This document shows positions 61,355-64,000 of a DNA stretch of 64,000 nucleotides, one piece after another. Numbering within the stretch: position 1 is the first letter of the stretch; each line of letters opens with the position of its first letter. Source of the DNA: an uncultured Paracoccaceae bacterium (GTDB lineage: Bacteria > Pseudomonadota > Alphaproteobacteria > Rhodobacterales > Rhodobacteraceae); contig CANLQK010000004.1 in assembly GCA_947493255.1 (NCBI GenBank), positions 365,535 to 429,534 on the forward strand, read 5' to 3'. The notes beneath the pieces are model-generated. The model saw nothing but the letters and a program-made list of their open reading frames with translations. It searched no databases and was not told the DNA's origin. Both the position numbers and the translations under genes were made by a program.

Positions 61355-64000
61355 TTATTTGATCAGAAGCTTGGCTTCATGCTTCTTCAGTGCGCGACGC
61401 GCAGACTGGTAACCTTCCAGACCCTGCTTCTCCTGCAACTCTGGGAAGAGCTCGAAGATTTCGTTGCGCTGTGCGTTGCCGATACCCTTGAGAGAGTAAT
61501 CGCCAGGCTGGAAGCTTTCCGTCCATGCACCGTTGCTCAATACCACTTCGTGGCGGTCGAACATGAAGTGAATGTAGGCAGTGCCCATCACATCAACAGC
61601 ATGGATACCTTCGGACCCAACCAGGTGTTTCGCCGCGGCCAAGACTTCACGCTCTTCAAAGTAGAGCTGTGTTTTCTCAGATGCGACCAAGCAACGGTGG
61701 TTCGGAGAAACCAACATGTCACGCTCTGGCAGGCCGTTCCCAAGGGAACCAGCACGGATCAAGATCGGCTTGAGGTGCGGGTTAGCGACAAGCGCTTTAC
61801 CAGACATCTCTTTGCGGCCAACCCAACGGATCTCTTGGATGCCGTTGTCACGTGTGATGATCCGGTCGCCTTCACGAAGCTCTTCAACCAAACGTTCGCC
61901 CTTCGGTGTCGCGATTGTGGTGCCAGGCGTAAAGCATGGGATCACATTCTCGATCTCAGAGAAGGTCATGGTGGAGCCGTCAAGGAAGGTCACTTCACCT
62001 GCCTCTGGGTCGCCATCAACGTATGTGATGAAATCAACGTTAGATCCGGTCAGATCCAGAACATCGACATCGCTGTCATCTGGGTCTTCGCCACCGGTTA
62101 CAACATCGCCACCGTTACCGCCGAGGAATGTATCGGAGCCCAAGCCACCGAACAGATTGTCCGTGCCCTGACCACCAATGATCGTGTCTTCACCCTCGTC
62201 GCCGTAGATCGTGTCATCATCGATGCCGCCATCCAGAACGTCATTACCTGTACCGCCGAACAATGTGTCATCGTCGTCGTTACCTGTGATGAAGTCGTTA
62301 CCCGCGCCGCCGAACAACGTGTCGTTGTTGTTGTCGGTGACAAGGTCTTCGCCCGGATCGTTGCTGTCGCCGTCACCATCCAGATCGTCTGGCAGGTCTG
62401 CGAAATCACCATCACCCGGCGCTAGGCCACCATAGATAACGTCGTCACCGTCTTCACCGTAGATTTCGTCGTTACCTTCGGAACCAAGGATCGTGTCGTT
62501 GCCTTCGCCACCTTCAACAAAGTCATCGTCGATGCCAGCGTCGATATTGTCGTCGCCGGTGCCACCAAAGATGGTGTCATCGTCGTCGCCTGTGATGATG
62601 CTGTCGTTACCAGCCCCGCCAAAGACCGTATCAAGGTCGTCGAATGGATCATCGTCAGCTGGGTATGCACCAGGATAACCAACATCTGGCAAGTTTTGGT
62701 ATACCGGATCCCCGTTCTCATCGAATGTGATCAGAGCCTCATCGTTGGCAGTGTCGATGATATCGTCACCTTCGCCACCTTCGACAACATCGTTGCCTTC
62801 GGCTGTGTTGATCACGTCATCACCCGTGCCACCGTCGACAGAGTCATCACCAGATGCGCCCCAAAGATCGTCGTTACCAGACCCACCGATGATCGTATCA
62901 TCGCCAGATCCACCTTCGATCTTATCGTCGTCGTCACCGCCGTCGATTGTATCGTCACCAGATCCACCGAAGAGCATATCCATGCCTTCGTTGCCTTCCA
63001 GAACGTCATCACCTTCACCGCCGCGGACAATATCGTCACCTTCTTCACCGAAGACCGTGTCGTTACCGTCGTTGCCTGTGATGCTGTCGTCGCCAGTACC
63101 ACCGAAGACCACGTCGTCACCTTGGCCAGCATCAACAGTATCGTTACCACCTTGGGCATCGATCACATCGTTGTCTGTACCTTCGTCACCCGGCAGGATG
63201 CCGTCGCTAGCGTCAACAATATCACCATCTGCATCCACATAAGGGATGTCAGGGTTGATGATGTCATCACCACCTGTGCCTTGAACCGTACCGTCGTTGA
63301 TACCTGTGACTGTGAATGTGGCTGTTGCCGTATCCGTTGCACCGTTCTCATCAACGATTGTGTAGGTGACAGATGTATCTTCTGTCGCGCCCAGGCCCAG
63401 ATCGTCAAAGTCACCATTAGCGTCAAAGTCGACTGTACCGTCTTCGTTGATTGTGAACAGACCGCCATTATCACCAGCAACTTGCTGGCCAACGTTGGCT
63501 TCGTCACCGTCGACCGCAAGAACAGTCAGGTCGTCGCCTTCCGGATCGCTATCAACACCGTCACCAGTGTCTTCAGTGATAACGTTTCCGTCTACGTCGC
63601 CTGCGTCCTCAGTCAAAGAAACAACATAGGCGTTGTCTGTGGCATCTGGTCCGTCGTTCACGCCGTTCACTGTGATGGTCACAGTTTCAGTCGCTTCTGC
63701 ACCGGATGGGTCAGTTACAGTGTAAGTAACAGTCGTCTCGACGCTTTCACCTGGGGAAAGTTCGTCGAACTCGCCATTCGGATCAAAGCTGATCGTGCCA
63801 TCTGGGTTGATGGTGATCAAGCCACCTTCAGAACCCGGAACCGGTTGACCAACATTCGCTGGATCGCCGTCAACGGCACCAACAGTCAGCGGATCGCCGT
63901 CTGGGTCGCTGTCGTTGTCCAGTACGTTACCAAGGTCAGATACTGTGTCTTCGTCTGTTGTGAAGGTATCTTCAACAGCCACTGGGCCGTCGTTGGTACC
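61355..64000 (-). CDS. Large VCBS/RTX-repeat Hint-domain protein (C), N-terminus outside window
   Basis: At least 881 aa; the frame is open to the last base (GTNDGPVAVEDTFTTDEDT), so the N-terminus lies beyond the window. Order from there: at least two VCBS/cadherin-like repeats of about 115 residues (each ending VNGVNDGP or VTGINDGT); a long RTX region (about 63260-62070) with over twenty GGXGXDXXX units interrupted by acidic insertions such as the Asp-rich stretch before TDNNNDTLFGG; a short linker; then the Hint_2 module from Cys (codon 61934-61936) to the end, 193 residues. Expected to be a calcium-binding type I-secreted or surface protein. Confidence 0.87.
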   Translation of the reverse strand, partial: GTNDGPVAVEDTFTTDEDTVSDLGNVLDNDSDPDGDPLTVGAVDGDPANVGQPVPGSEGGLITINPDGTISFDPNGEFDELSPGESVETTVTYTVTDPSGAEATETVTITVNGVNDGPDATDNAYVVSLTEDAGDVDGNVITEDTGDGVDSDPEGDDLTVLAVDGDEANVGQQVAGDNGGLFTINEDGTVDFDANGDFDDLGLGATEDTSVTYTIVDENGATDTATATFTVTGINDGTVQGTGGDDIINPDIPYVDADGDIVDASDGILPGDEGTDNDVIDAQGGNDTVDAGQGDDVVFGGTGDDSITGNDGNDTVFGEEGDDIVRGGEGDDVLEGNEGMDMLFGGSGDDTIDGGDDDDKIEGGSGDDTIIGGSGNDDLWGASGDDSVDGGTGDDVINTAEGNDVVEGGEGDDIIDTANDEALITFDENGDPVYQNLPDVGYPGAYPADDDPFDDLDTVFGGAGNDSIITGDDDDTIFGGTGDDNIDAGIDDDFVEGGEGNDTILGSEGNDEIYGEDGDDVIYGGLAPGDGDFADLPDDLDGDGDSNDPGEDLVTDNNNDTLFGGAGNDFITGNDDDDTLFGGTGNDVLDGGIDDDTIYGDEGEDTIIGGQGTDNLFGGLGSDTFLGGNGGDVVTGGEDPDDSDVDVLDLTGSNVDFITYVDGDPEAGEVTFLDGSTMTFSEIENVIPCFTPGTTIATPKGERLVEELREGDRIITRDNGIQEIRWVGRKEMSGKALVANPHLKPILIRAGSLGNGLPERDMLVSPNHRCLVASEKTQLYFEEREVLAAAKHLVGSEGIHAVDVMGTAYIHFMFDRHEVVLSNGAWTESFQPGDYSLKGIGNAQRNEIFELFPELQEKQGLEGYQSARRALKKHEAKLLIK

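Noticed and set aside
61310..62425. Long open frame (over 370 codons) on the plus strand opposite the Hint/RTX gene C
   Set aside because: It is a shadow of the highly biased Asp/Gly codons of the RTX repeats on the minus strand; it has no RBS or family motifs and an implausible composition.
62070..63260. Repeated DNA units that could suggest a tandem-repeat or CRISPR array
   Set aside because: The periodicity is that of in-frame 9-residue RTX calcium-binding repeats in a coding sequence, without constant repeats or unique spacers.

Overview
The window looks like a chromosomal segment of a marine alphaproteobacterium of the family Rhodobacteraceae (Roseobacter group). This is inferred from gene content and protein character: polyamine and branched-chain amino acid importers, paired FAD-GcvT methylamine oxidoreductases, Hint/RTX secreted proteins, a Mg-type HemB and a solo LuxR. 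No rRNA, tRNA, insertion sequence, prophage or CRISPR array was found. Coding density is high. Many genes overlap by ATGA, and three convergent pairs share a TTAA stop.

Layout. 1-3.1 kb (+): end of a phosphate operon, pstA(partial)-pstB-phoU-phoB. 3.1-7.3 kb (-): polyamine ABC importer potF-potA-potH-potI, with a terminator-like attenuator after potF. 7.5-10.2 kb (+): class III aminotransferase and a PuuB-like oxidase, probably catabolising the imported polyamines, with an FNR-type box in the divergent promoter region. 10.2-13.4 kb: oxyR divergent from katG, with a four-half-site OxyR operator between them. 13.5-18.3 kb (+): complete branched-chain amino acid transporter livGFHM plus binding protein. 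18.4-19.4 kb: an orphan amidotransferase-like protein and a small ORF. 19.7-23.2 kb (-): nadA-nadB-nadC. 23.6 kb: solo LuxR. 24.5-24.7 kb: a structured RNA candidate. 24.8-26.5 kb (-): rpsB-tsf. 26.8-30.2 kb: a diguanylate cyclase and a head-to-head HupE/DUF4198 pair. 30.3-32.2 kb: SDR plus MerR regulator, and an acyltransferase. 32.4-34.2 kb (+): pseudouridine catabolism psuK-psuG. 34.2-37.2 kb: DUF502 protein, then a (-) operon bdhA-pentapeptide-patatin, probably for polyhydroxybutyrate turnover. 37.4-40.1 kb: an unknown protein, a candidate small RNA and a YejA-type binding protein. 40.2-46 kb: Gfo/Idh/MocA oxidoreductase, arsenate reductase plus aquaporin, XRE-cupin regulator, DsbA-like/DUF457/MFS operon. 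46-50 kb (-): mfd and a membrane protein. 50.1-52.2 kb (+): hemB, VOC protein, YSC84 lipoprotein. 52.2-58 kb: two divergent FAD-GcvT oxidoreductases. 58-64 kb: a MobA-like transferase and three consecutive Hint-domain proteins, the last running off the window.

The least explained signals are a promoter-to-terminator small RNA at 38.1 kb, the folded RNA at 24.5 kb, the Hint paralogues with an exactly length-conserved 193-residue C-terminal module, and a LuxR solo whose signal-binding residues are changed. Every homology statement rests on motif reading by eye; no database search was run.
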